This document shows, piece by piece, positions 16,567 to 25,041 of a stretch of DNA of 32,159 nt (the first letter of the stretch is position 1; every line of letters starts with the position of its first letter). The notes beneath the pieces were generated by a model. It made no database searches and was not told the origin of the DNA. It saw nothing but the letters and a program-made list of their open reading frames with translations. Origin of the DNA: an uncultured Collinsella sp. GTDB taxonomy: Bacteria > Actinomycetota > Coriobacteriia > Coriobacteriales > Coriobacteriaceae. The DNA is taken from contig URMZ01000020.1 in NCBI GenBank assembly GCA_900549025.1, positions 1 through 32,159 on the forward strand, given 5' to 3'. The translations under genes and the position numbers were made by a program.

Positions 16567-16602
16567 ACGCGCGTCGGGTGTTTCGCCGCATCCGGCGCGC
16601 GT
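16567..16602 (+). promoter_or_regulatory. GC-rich intercistronic hairpin before ygfK
   Basis: ACGCGCGTCGG (16567-16577) pairs with CCGGCGCGCGT (16592-16602) at 10 of 11 positions. Smaller GC hairpins follow up to 16680. No T-tract is seen. Like the hairpins before ssnA, it may set relative message levels in the operon. Confidence 0.45.
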
Positions 16603-16700
16603 ATAGGCGGCCTCCGCGGGGTCGCCGGCGCTGTGCTAGCGCTACACCGTATTTGCGCCCGCCGCGCGGTCTCGCCGGGCGTTACAGAGAGGAGCTCACT

Positions 16701-19700
16701 ATGAGCGACATCATGAGGCCGATCCCGTTTTCGCAGCTGATGAACTGGATCATCGAGGAGCACAAGACTCAGGGCGCCGTCTTTGGCGTGCGCAAGATGG
16801 TCACGACCAACCAGGAGGGTGCGCTTCCCATTTTTGACGAGCGCATCGAGACTCCGTTTGGCCCGGCCGCCGGTCCCAACACGCAGCTGGCCCAGAACAT
16901 CGTGGCATCCTACGTGGCCGGTTCCCGCTTCTTTGAGCTCAAGACCGTTCAGGTTATGGACGGCGAGGAGCTCTCCAAGTGCGTCAACAAGCCCTGCATT
17001 GTGGCGCAGGACGAGTGCTACAACTGCGAGTGGTCGACCGAGCTCGAGGTTCCGCAGGCTTTTGCCGAGTACGTGAAGGCATGGTTTGCCTGCCACCTGA
17101 TCGCTCGCGAGTACGGCCTGGGCAGCCCGGACGGCTTTGTCTTCAACATGTCCGTGGGCTATGACCTGGAGGGCATTAAGAGCCCCAAGGTCGACGCCTA
17201 CATCGAGGGCATGAAGGACGCCAGCGGCTCCGACGTCTGGAACGAGTGCCGCGCATGGGCGCTCGCCAACCTGGACAAGTTTGAGCATGTCGACGCCGCG
17301 TTTGTCGAGTCCATCCCGGCACGCGTCTCCAACTCCATCACCGAGTCTACCCTGCACGGCTGCCCGCCGGCGGAGATCGAGCGCATCGCGACCTATCTGA
17401 TCACCGAGAAGGGCCTCAACACCTACATCAAGTGCAACCCCACGCTGTTGGGCTATGAGTTTGCACGTCAGCGCCTCAACGAGCTGGGCTTTGACTACAT
17501 CGTCTTTGACGATACGCACTTCCGCGAGGACCTGCAATGGGCCGACGCCGTGCCTATGTTCGAGCGCCTGATTGCCCTGTGCGCTGAGCGCGGCCTGGAG
17601 TTTGGCGTCAAGCTGACCAACACGTTCCCCGTCGACGTGACGAGGAACGAGCTGCCCTCCACCGAGATGTACATGTCGGGCCGTTCGCTGTTCTCGCTGA
17701 CCATCGAGGCCGCCCGTCGCATTACCGAGCAGTTCGATGGCAAGCTGCGCATCAGCTACTCCGGCGGTGCCACGGTCTACAACATCCGCGCCCTGTACGA
17801 TGCCGGCATTTGGCCCGTCACCCTGGCGACCGACGTGCTCAAGCCTGGTGGCTACGAGCGCTTTAGCCAGATGGCCGGCGAGTTTACCGACCTGGATGGC
17901 AAGCCGTTCGCGGGCGTCTCTCTCGAGGCTGTGACTGCGATCCAGACCGACTCACTCACCAACCCGCTCTACAAGAAGCCGCTGCGCCCGCTGCCCGACC
18001 GCAAGGTCGCCGGCAAGAGCCCGCTTTCCGACTGCTTTACCACGCCGTGCCGCACGAGCTGCCCCATCCAGCAGGATATTCCCGCCTACCTGGCGGCCGT
18101 TGACGAGGGCCGCTACGAGGACGCACTCAACATCATCATCGAGCGCAACGCCCTGCCGTTCATTACCGGCACCATCTGCCCGCATCCCTGCGGCCGTGCC
18201 TGCGAGCGTGCGTTCTACGAGCCCGAGGGCGCCCAGATTCGCGCCAGCAAGCTCAAGGCCGCCCGCGAGGCCATGACCGCCGTGCTGCCCAAGCTGCGCG
18301 CCCAGGCCATCGCCAACGACGGCGAGCGCAACGTTGCCGTTATCGGCGGCGGTCCGGCCGGTCTGGCGACGGCGTTCTTCCTGACTCGTGCCGGCGTGCC
18401 CGTCACCATCTTTGAGGCCCGCGATTCGCTCGGCGGCGTGGTCCGTCACGTCATTCCTGAGTTCCGCATTGCGAGCGACGATATCTCCCACGATGCCGAG
18501 CTCTGCCTGGCCTTTGGCGCCAAGGTGCAGCTCAACGCCCGCGTGGAGTCCATCGACGATCTCAAGGCCCAGGGCTTTACCGACGTGGTCGTGGCCACCG
18601 GTGCCTGGATGCCTGGCTCTGCAGGCCTGGGCGAGGGTGCCGAGCTTGACGTGCTGGAGTTCCTCGAGGCCGCCAAGAAGGGCGAGAAGCTCGAGCTGGG
18701 CGAGGACGTCGTAGTCATTGGCGCCGGCAACACCGCCATGGACGCGGCCCGCGTGGCTAAGCGCCTGGCTGGTGTGAAGAACGTGCGCCTGGTGTATCGC
18801 CGCACCAAGAAGCAGATGCCCGCCGACGAGGAAGAGCTTGATCTTGCTCTTGCCGACGGCGTTGAGTTCTGCGAGTTGCTGGCGCCTAAGGCGCTCAACG
18901 GCGCTGTGCTGACCTGCGATGTTATGGAGCTTGGCGAGCCGGATGCAAGCGGCCGTCGTAGCCCCGTCGCTACGGGCGAGACCGTCGAGCTTCCCGCCAC
19001 CACGGTGATCTGCGCCGTGGGCGAGGGCATCGATGCCAGCCTGTACGATGCCGCGGGCGTTGAGCACGACCGTCGCGGCCGCCTTGCCGCCACCTCCACC
19101 GGCGTCGAGGGCGTCTGGGCTGCGGGCGACTGCCGCCGCGGTCCTGCCACCGTGGTCGAGGCCATCGCCGACGCCGCCGAGGTCGCTCGTGCCATCGCCG
19201 GCGTGGACTTTAACAAGTACGCCGACTGCAACGAGCAGGCCGGCCGCGAGGACACCTGCTACGAGCGCAAGGGGTCGCTGTGCCGCGACAAGCGCAACTG
19301 CACCAAGACCCGCTGCCTGGGCTGCGGCTCGGTGTGCGAGGTCTGCTGCGACGTGTGCCCCAACCGCGCCAACGTGGCAATTAAGGTGCCGGGCCTGGCC
19401 AAGCATCAGGTCGTCCATGTCGACGGCATGTGCAACGAGTGCGGTAACTGTGCCGTGTTCTGCCCCTATCAGGAGGGTCGTCCCTACAAGGACAAGCTCA
19501 CCCTGTTCTGGAGCGAGGAGGACATGGAGAACTCCGAGAACGAGGGCTTCCTGGCCGTGGGCGAGGACCACTTTAAGGTCCGCGTCGCCGGCACGGTCCG
19601 CACCGTCTCGGTCGATGCCGTCAACACCGGTCTTCCCGAGGCCGTCCGCCTGACCATCAGGGCCGTGCGCGACAACTATTCGTACCTTCTTAAGAAATAG
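16701..19700 (+). CDS. ygfK: YgfK-type flavin/iron-sulfur oxidoreductase (putative selenate reductase subunit)
   Basis: The 999-residue protein has the YgfK architecture. An N-terminal dihydroorotate-dehydrogenase-like region (TPFGPAAGPNTQLAQNI) is followed by a GltD-like part: cysteines CFTTPCRTSC (about residues 445-454) and CPHPCGRAC, an FAD-binding VAVIGGGPAG (about 545) and an NAD(P)H-binding VVIGAGNTAM (about 670). The C-terminus has clustered cysteines CLGCGSVCEVCCDVCP and CNECGNCAVFCP for 4Fe-4S centres (about 873-920). The ATG at 16701 has GAGAGGAG upstream; an extension to 16578 is rejected. It probably moves electrons between NAD(P)H, the ferredoxin and the hydroxylase in anaerobic purine turnover; selenate as true substrate is doubtful. 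Confidence 0.88.
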   Translation: MSDIMRPIPFSQLMNWIIEEHKTQGAVFGVRKMVTTNQEGALPIFDERIETPFGPAAGPNTQLAQNIVASYVAGSRFFELKTVQVMDGEELSKCVNKPCIVAQDECYNCEWSTELEVPQAFAEYVKAWFACHLIAREYGLGSPDGFVFNMSVGYDLEGIKSPKVDAYIEGMKDASGSDVWNECRAWALANLDKFEHVDAAFVESIPARVSNSITESTLHGCPPAEIERIATYLITEKGLNTYIKCNPTLLGYEFARQRLNELGFDYIVFDDTHFREDLQWADAVPMFERLIALCAERGLEFGVKLTNTFPVDVTRNELPSTEMYMSGRSLFSLTIEAARRITEQFDGKLRISYSGGATVYNIRALYDAGIWPVTLATDVLKPGGYERFSQMAGEFTDLDGKPFAGVSLEAVTAIQTDSLTNPLYKKPLRPLPDRKVAGKSPLSDCFTTPCRTSCPIQQDIPAYLAAVDEGRYEDALNIIIERNALPFITGTICPHPCGRACERAFYEPEGAQIRASKLKAAREAMTAVLPKLRAQAIANDGERNVAVIGGGPAGLATAFFLTRAGVPVTIFEARDSLGGVVRHVIPEFRIASDDISHDAELCLAFGAKVQLNARVESIDDLKAQGFTDVVVATGAWMPGSAGLGEGAELDVLEFLEAAKKGEKLELGEDVVVIGAGNTAMDAARVAKRLAGVKNVRLVYRRTKKQMPADEEELDLALADGVEFCELLAPKALNGAVLTCDVMELGEPDASGRRSPVATGETVELPATTVICAVGEGIDASLYDAAGVEHDRRGRLAATSTGVEGVWAAGDCRRGPATVVEAIADAAEVARAIAGVDFNKYADCNEQAGREDTCYERKGSLCRDKRNCTKTRCLGCGSVCEVCCDVCPNRANVAIKVPGLAKHQVVHVDGMCNECGNCAVFCPYQEGRPYKDKLTLFWSEEDMENSENEGFLAVGEDHFKVRVAGTVRTVSVDAVNTGLPEAVRLTIRAVRDNYSYLLKK

Positions 19701-19711
19701 GCGAGTCTCTT

Positions 19712-20191
19712 ATGGCCAAATCCATTCAACATAATGTGGCCTACGTTGCCTGCGGAAGCGGTTGCGCCTCCGCAGGCGGCGACGCCCGCTGCAGCGAAGG
19801 CTGCATTGGCTGTGGCGCCTGCGTCACGGCCTGCCCCCACGGTGCCATTGCGCTGGTCGACGGCGTCGCCCGCGTGGACCGCTCCAAGTGCACGGGCTGT
19901 GGCCTGTGCGGCATGGCGTGCCCGCAGCGCGTGATTGCCTTTGTTCCCGGCTACCAGAACATTCTGGTGCGCTGCAACAACACCGATAAGGGCGCCATTG
20001 CGCGCAAGATCTGCGACACGAGCTGCATCGGTTGCGGTATGTGCGCCAAAAAGTGCCCTGCCGGCGCTATCCGCATCGAGGACAACTGCGCCCATATCGA
20101 CGGCGTGGACTGCCTGTCGTGCGGCATGTGCGCCGTCGTCTGCCCGCATGGCGCCATCCACGACCGCACCGGCATCGCCGCTGGCGTGTAG
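19712..20191 (+). CDS. Polyferredoxin with four 4Fe-4S motifs (RnfB-like C-terminal half)
   Basis: The 159-residue protein is almost all cluster-binding. Four CxxCxxCxxxCP motifs are visible: CIGCGACVTACP, CTGCGLCGMACP, CIGCGMCAKKCP and CLSCGMCAVVCP. The middle LVRCNNTDKGAIARKICDTS resembles the linker of RnfB-type ferredoxins. It lies 11 nt after ygfK and 12 nt before the hydroxylase gene, so it is probably the electron carrier between the two. It has no membrane segment and should be cytoplasmic. The ribosome binding site is weak (AGGCGAG). Confidence 0.88.
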   Translation: MAKSIQHNVAYVACGSGCASAGGDARCSEGCIGCGACVTACPHGAIALVDGVARVDRSKCTGCGLCGMACPQRVIAFVPGYQNILVRCNNTDKGAIARKICDTSCIGCGMCAKKCPAGAIRIEDNCAHIDGVDCLSCGMCAVVCPHGAIHDRTGIAAGV

Positions 20192-20203
20192 AAGGGAATC
20201 ACC

Positions 20204-22981
20204 ATGGCACAGGAATTCACTTTTACCGTTAACGGCGTCGAGCGCACGACGACTCAGAACAAGCCGCTGCTGCGCTATCTGCGCGACGACCTGCACATTC
20301 ACTCCGCCAAGGACGGCTGCTCCGAGGGCGCCTGCGGTACCTGCACCATCCATGTGGACGGTGCGGCCGTCAAGGCGTGCGTGCTGACCACCGCTCTTGC
20401 CGCCGGCCGCAACATCGTGACCGTCGAGGGCCTGCCCGAGGACGTGCGCGAGGCCTTTGTGTACGCCTTTGGCGCCGTGGGCGCCGTGCAGTGCGGTTTT
20501 TGCATCCCCGGCATGGTCATGGCGGGCGCGGCGCTCATCGCCGAGGATCCCGAGCCCACCGAGGAGCAGATCAAGTACGCCATCCGCGGCAACGTCTGCC
20601 GCTGCACCGGCTACAAAAAGATTATCGAGGGCATCTCGCTGGCCGCTGCGGTGCTCCGTGGCGAAAAGCAGATCGACGAGGACCTGGAGCGCGGCGATGA
20701 CTACGGCGTGGGCAAGCGCGCCTTCCGTATCGACGTGCGCAAGAAGGTGCTTGGTGAGGGCAAGTACCCCGATGATATCGACGAGCTTGATCAGCCGGGC
20801 CTGACCTATGCCAGCGCCGTGCGCTCCAAGTATCCGCGCGCCCGTGTGCTCTCCATCGACACCTCCAAGGCCGAGGCCCTGCCCGGTGTGGTGGGCATCC
20901 TGCGCGCCGAGGACGTGCCGGTCAACCAGGTCGGCCACCTTATTCAGGACTGGGACGTCATGATCGCCCAGGGCGATATCACCCGCTGCGTGGGTGACGC
21001 CATCGTGTTGGTGGTCGCCGAGGACGAGGCGACGCTCGAGAAGGCCAAGAAGCTCGTCAAGATCGATTACGAGCCTCTGGAGCCCGTGCGCAACATCGCC
21101 GAGGCCAGGGCCGCCGACGCCCCGCGCCTGCATGACAGCTTCTTTGCCTTCGGCAACACGGTGGAGCTCAAGGACAACGTGTGCCAGAGCCGCCACGTGA
21201 CGCGCGGCGACGCCGCCAAGGCGCTGGCCGAAAGCGCGTTCACCGTGACGCAGCGCTTTACCACGCCCTTTACCGAGCATGCCTTCTTGGAGCCCGAGTG
21301 CGCCGTCGCCTTCCCGTACAAGAACGGCGTCAAGGTGCAGTCGACCGACCAGGGCGCCTACGATACGCGCAAAGAGTGTGCCCACATGTTTGGCTGGGAC
21401 AACGAGCCCGAGCGCGTGGTCGTCGAGACCATGCTCGTGGGTGGCGGCTTTGGCGGCAAGGAGGACGTGTCCATCCAGCACCTTGCCGCGCTCGCCGCGT
21501 ATAAGTTCCAACGCCCTGTGAAGTGCAAGCTCACGCGCGCCGAGTCGCTCGCGTTCCATCCCAAGCGCCATGCCATGGACGGTACCTTTACGCTGGGTTG
21601 CGACGCCGAGGGCAACTTTACCGGTCTGGACTGCGAGATCAACTTTGATACCGGCGCCTACGCATCGCTGTGCGGTCCGGTGCTCGAGCGCGCCTGTACG
21701 CATGCCGTCGGCCCCTACAAGTACCAGAACACCGACATTCGCGGTTTTGGCTACTACACCAACAACCCGCCCGCCGGCGCGTACCGTGGCTTTGGCGTTT
21801 GCCAGTCCGAGTTTGCGCTCGAGAGCCTGATCGACCTACTGGCAGAGAAGGTCGGCCTGGATCCGTGGGAGATTCGTTACAGAAACGCCATCGAGCCGGG
21901 CGAGGTTTTGCCCAACGGCCAGATTGCCGACTGCTCCACGGCGCTTAAGGAGACACTGCTCGAGGTCAAGGATGCCTACTACGCGCATCCCGGACACGCC
22001 GGTATCGCCTGCGCCATGAAGAACGCCGGTGTGGGCGTGGGCCTGCCCGATGCCGGCCGCTGCAAGATTCGCGTCGAGAACGGCGTGGCCGTGGTCTATG
22101 CCGCCACGTCCGACATCGGCCAGGGCTGCAACACGGTCTTTTTGCAGGACGTTGCCGAGGCCTGCGGTCTGCCGCTGAGCTGCATTGCCAACGGCGAGTG
22201 CTCCACCGAGAACGCTCCCGACTCCGGCACTACGTCTGGCTCGCGTCAGACGGTCGTGACCGGCGAGGCCGTGCGCGGCGCCGCCTTCCTACTGCGCGAT
22301 GCCATGCTTGACATCGAGGCCGGCAAGCCCGCGCCCGATGCTCTCGTGAGCGCACATGGCGACGGCGTCAAGATCGAGTACGACGACGGCCGCGCCTATC
22401 AGCTGCACACGCAGGAGCTCGTCGCCGGCCAGGGTATGCATCCTCAGGATCCCGCGGCCGCCATCAAGGCGCTTGAGGGATGCGAGTTTGGCTACGTGTA
22501 CCTGGAGCCGACCGACAAGCTGGGTGCGGATGTTCCCAACCCAAAGAGCCACATCTGCTACGGCTTTGCCACACATGTGGTCATTTTGGATGATGACGGT
22601 CGCGTGAGCGAGGTTTATGCCGCGCACGATTCCGGCAAGGTGGTCAACCCCATCTCCATCCAAGGTCAGATCGAAGGTGGCGTGCTCATGGGTATGGGCT
22701 ATGCGCTTACCGAGGACTGGCCGCTCAAGGACTGCGTGCCCCAGGCAAGGTACGGTACGCTCGGGCTGTTCCGTGCGCCCGAGATTCCGGATATCCACGC
22801 CATCTACGTGGAGAAGGACGAGCTGCTGCCCGTGGCATACGGCGGCAAGGGCATCGGCGAGATCGCAACGATTCCCACGGCGCCCGCCGTACAGAACGCC
22901 TATCGCGCATTCGACGGCAAGCTGCGTCCGGATCTGCCCATGGTGGATACGCCGTACAGCCGCGTTCGCAACCGCGGGTAG
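20204..22981 (+). CDS. xdhD: XdhD-like molybdenum hydroxylase (selenium-dependent xanthine dehydrogenase type)
   Basis: One 925-residue chain fuses a two-[2Fe-2S] N-terminal domain to a molybdopterin domain, as in E. coli XdhD and the selenium-dependent xanthine dehydrogenase family. The plant-type cluster is CSEGACGTC (residues 39-47), the second is CGFC and CRCTGYKK (about 100-140). In the molybdenum part VGGGFGGKED (about 411) and GAYRGFGVCQ (about 525) are conserved, and GKGIGEIATIP (about 881) holds the catalytic glutamate. No FAD domain is present in the chain or as a neighbour, unlike the YgfM-linked E. coli set. AAGGGAATCACC precedes the ATG. It hydroxylates a purine, probably hypoxanthine or xanthine; the direction and the selenium requirement are inferred from the family. 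Confidence 0.9.
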   Translation: MAQEFTFTVNGVERTTTQNKPLLRYLRDDLHIHSAKDGCSEGACGTCTIHVDGAAVKACVLTTALAAGRNIVTVEGLPEDVREAFVYAFGAVGAVQCGFCIPGMVMAGAALIAEDPEPTEEQIKYAIRGNVCRCTGYKKIIEGISLAAAVLRGEKQIDEDLERGDDYGVGKRAFRIDVRKKVLGEGKYPDDIDELDQPGLTYASAVRSKYPRARVLSIDTSKAEALPGVVGILRAEDVPVNQVGHLIQDWDVMIAQGDITRCVGDAIVLVVAEDEATLEKAKKLVKIDYEPLEPVRNIAEARAADAPRLHDSFFAFGNTVELKDNVCQSRHVTRGDAAKALAESAFTVTQRFTTPFTEHAFLEPECAVAFPYKNGVKVQSTDQGAYDTRKECAHMFGWDNEPERVVVETMLVGGGFGGKEDVSIQHLAALAAYKFQRPVKCKLTRAESLAFHPKRHAMDGTFTLGCDAEGNFTGLDCEINFDTGAYASLCGPVLERACTHAVGPYKYQNTDIRGFGYYTNNPPAGAYRGFGVCQSEFALESLIDLLAEKVGLDPWEIRYRNAIEPGEVLPNGQIADCSTALKETLLEVKDAYYAHPGHAGIACAMKNAGVGVGLPDAGRCKIRVENGVAVVYAATSDIGQGCNTVFLQDVAEACGLPLSCIANGECSTENAPDSGTTSGSRQTVVTGEAVRGAAFLLRDAMLDIEAGKPAPDALVSAHGDGVKIEYDDGRAYQLHTQELVAGQGMHPQDPAAAIKALEGCEFGYVYLEPTDKLGADVPNPKSHICYGFATHVVILDDDGRVSEVYAAHDSGKVVNPISIQGQIEGGVLMGMGYALTEDWPLKDCVPQARYGTLGLFRAPEIPDIHAIYVEKDELLPVAYGGKGIGEIATIPTAPAVQNAYRAFDGKLRPDLPMVDTPYSRVRNRG

Positions 22982-23048
22982 GGTGGGGTGCGGACGACCA
23001 TTGCTGATGGGCTGTTCGCGCTCAACATCAACTGTATATGCTGCGCCT

Positions 23049-23083
23049 TTGGCCCCAGCTCCATCGCGAGTCGGGGCCTTTTG
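23049..23083 (+). terminator. Terminator of the purine operon
   Basis: GGCCCC (23051-23056) pairs with GGGGCC (23073-23078), followed by TTTTG. It lies about 70 nt after the hydroxylase stop. The short stretch 22982-23048 shows no gene. Confidence 0.75.
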
Positions 23084-23087
23084 TTTG

Positions 23088-23420
23088 GAGCGGAGGCCGC
23101 GTCTCGGAATCCAGTCTCGGAACGGGATTAACTTTCCCAACGGGGCCGCATGCGGAAACTGCGTCCCGGAATCGTGCCTCAGAATGGGATGCGTTTTCCG
23201 CTGGCCGGTCGTTTGGAAAGCGCATCCCAGTTTGAGTGTTTATTCCGGGATGCGGTTTCCGCTGAAGGACTCAACCGGAAAGCACGACCCGTTCCGAGAC
23301 CTGATTCCGGGACACGGTTTCCGCTAGGCATACCATCTGGAAAGCGCATCCCGTTTTGAGCGCTCAATCTGGGACACGGTTTCCGCGGGTGCTGCCAACC
23401 GGAAAGTGTGTCCCAGTTTG
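23088..23420. repeat. Palindromic repeat array 1
   Basis: Tandem imperfect palindromes about 50 nt long recur every 61-63 bp: 23152-23201, 23215-23262, 23275-23324 and 23337-23386, with a decayed unit before (about 23090-23140) and a half unit after (23399-23420). Each half reads close to GCGGAAANTGCGTCCCRGAAT, and the second half is the reverse complement. Short translations here are spurious. It is not a CRISPR: units are inverted and alternating and spacers are not unique. Confidence 0.8.
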
Positions 23421-23450
23421 GTGGACAGGCGGGCATAAACTTAGCAGCCC

Positions 23451-24449
23451 CTACAGCTCAATATCGTTGAGCCATGTCGGCAGCGCGGTCTGCCGGATGC
23501 CTGCCGTCTGCAGCTTTTTGGCGAGCATTCCTGCCGAGCGGACCTCGTTCATGGTAAAGCGCAGCAGAGGGTGGCCGTAGAGCGATAGGTGCGCCTCGCG
23601 CTGTCGTTCGGCAACGAGCGCCTCGGCGGTGGTGCGTCCGGCCAGCATGGTCTGGTCGGTATATTTGATGAGCCCGTCGAGCTCGCCCAGCGTGAGTTCC
23701 CGCGCCTGGCGCTCCCAGGCAAAGTCCGTTCGTATGGGCTTGGCCGAATCGAAGGGGTCCGTCAGCTCGTATTGAAGCCAGTCGGGCGCAAAGCCCGTCT
23801 CGATCATGACGGCTCGGGCGACCGATTCCCCGCCGCTCTCGGCGCGGGCGTCGGCATACCGAAGCGTTGTGAGGGCGGTACGAATCGCGCGACCATTGCG
23901 GGCAGTCGCTCGTTGCTCAACGGCCTCCATCAGCTGTTCCGGCGCAAGGCCGAGCTTTGAGATCGCCGAATCGGCAATGGACATGCCGTCGGCAAAACCA
24001 GTTTGCAGCAGGCAATCTGTGGCCGTTTGGATGGGCGGCGTTACCGATATGCCGGACAGACGGATTGCTCCGACCGGCTCGATCTGATGCCGCTGAATAT
24101 GCGCGCCCGGGCGAGCCGACGGCTTGGTGGCACTGCAGACATGCACGACATTCAGGTGTCGCCACGAGACCTCGAGCCCCAGCAGGCAGGCGGCCGAAAA
24201 CGAGCAGAACGTCCAATCAGGGTGGATGATCGCAAGGGCGCGAATAATCTCGCAATGACGCTGCGCCCGGTTGAGCTCATCCCAGCGCATTCTGCGCGCG
24301 AACAGTCCCGGCATGGGGGAGACGACCGCGCTGTCGGTGCGCCGAAGGAGCGCTTTTCGGATCGCCGTGCTCGGGGGAATCAGACAGCGCCCTTCTTGTT
24401 CGGCTTGAGTGAGCAGTTGGTCGATGAGCTGGTCATTGCAATGGGTCAT
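23451..24449 (-). CDS. AbiEi-like protein with C-terminal nuclease-like domain
   Basis: The 332-residue protein resembles actinobacterial proteins labelled type IV toxin-antitoxin AbiEi-type antitoxin or DUF559-like. The N-terminal third (RHCEIIRALAIIHPDWTFCS) fits the AbiEi region. The C-terminal part has IRTDFAWERQ, LGELDGLIKYTD, a conserved E...RE, and GHPLLRFTMNEVRS, a pattern of the Vsr/DUF559 PD-(D/E)xK fold. No AbiEii-type nucleotidyltransferase toxin partner lies next to it, so a classical AbiE pair is not supported. AAAGGAGG lies 8 nt before the ATG at 24449. It sits between palindrome arrays 1 and 2. The function is unknown; a defence role is inferred. Confidence 0.7.
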   Translation of the reverse strand: MTHCNDQLIDQLLTQAEQEGRCLIPPSTAIRKALLRRTDSAVVSPMPGLFARRMRWDELNRAQRHCEIIRALAIIHPDWTFCSFSAACLLGLEVSWRHLNVVHVCSATKPSARPGAHIQRHQIEPVGAIRLSGISVTPPIQTATDCLLQTGFADGMSIADSAISKLGLAPEQLMEAVEQRATARNGRAIRTALTTLRYADARAESGGESVARAVMIETGFAPDWLQYELTDPFDSAKPIRTDFAWERQARELTLGELDGLIKYTDQTMLAGRTTAEALVAERQREAHLSLYGHPLLRFTMNEVRSAGMLAKKLQTAGIRQTALPTWLNDIEL

Positions 24450-24743
24450 GAGCTACCGCCTCCTTTTGGGTAGCAAAAACGTATCAGCTGGAACTTGCCG
24501 CTCAGCTGACCAAAAGCTGACCAAAATCTAACCATGCAGGTAGATGACCTGCTTTTGGCGACATATTTCTTGTTTGAATCGGTGGGCGGTAATCGGCGAC
24601 CGTGAACGGTAGCTGGATATGAAGTCTTGGTAAGTTTCGGGACGTGTACTTTTTGAAAAAGAGCATTCTATCTGCTGTTGTGTGTTTCTGGATCGCATAT
24701 TTGAAGGCATGTGATAAGGGCGGCGGACTGTCGCCTTGTACCT
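24450..24743. other. Intergenic region with a tandem 11-mer and small hairpin
   Basis: No gene is seen. GCTGACCAAAA occurs twice back-to-back (24505-24515 and 24516-24526), about 60-75 bp upstream of the minus-strand gene start, where an operator could lie. GCAGGT/ACCTGC (24536-24541, 24547-24552) forms a 6-bp hairpin followed by TTTT, a weak plus-strand terminator. Confidence 0.4.
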
Positions 24744-24916
24744 GCGGAAACTGTGACCCGGAATGAGCGCTCGGAATGGGATGCATTTTCCGGTAGAAGC
24801 TTCAGCGGAAAGTGCATCCCAGAATTCAGGCTCAGAACGGGACGCACTTTCCGGATGACGTGCTTGGCGGAAACTACGGCCCAGTTTCTGGCTCCAGAAC
24901 GGGATGCATTTTCCGG
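24744..24916. repeat. Palindromic repeat array 2
   Basis: Three units of the same family as array 1 lie at 24744-24793, 24804-24855 and 24866-24916 (period 60-62 bp). Left halves read close to GCGGAAACTGTGACCCGGAA, right halves close to GGGATGCATTTTCCGG. They separate the AbiEi-like gene from the ATPase gene. Confidence 0.8.
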
Positions 24917-24970
24917 AGCGGTCCACGTGCGGTGGGGGTGCCGCCCCTTGTGCGTGCACCGCTTGTCGAA

Positions 24971-25026
24971 TTACGTTATAGCTAGCTATATTATAGGAAG
25001 GTATAATATAGCTAGCTATAACGTAA
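24971..25026. promoter_or_regulatory. Perfect 25-bp inverted repeat upstream of the ATPase
   Basis: Bases 24971-24995 are the exact reverse complement of 25002-25026, with a 6-nt loop GGAAGG. Each arm contains the self-palindrome TATAGCTAGCTATA. A TATAAT at 25002-25007 could be a -10 box but no good -35 is seen. The right arm ends directly at the AGGAAGG ribosome binding site (25027-25033). It could be a double operator for a dimeric repressor or an RNA hairpin that affects initiation. Confidence 0.7.
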
Positions 25027-25041
25027 AGGAAGGATGGCCCA

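Noticed and set aside
23088..23420. CRISPR array
   Set aside because: Repeat halves alternate in orientation, there are no unique spacers of constant size, and no cas gene is near.
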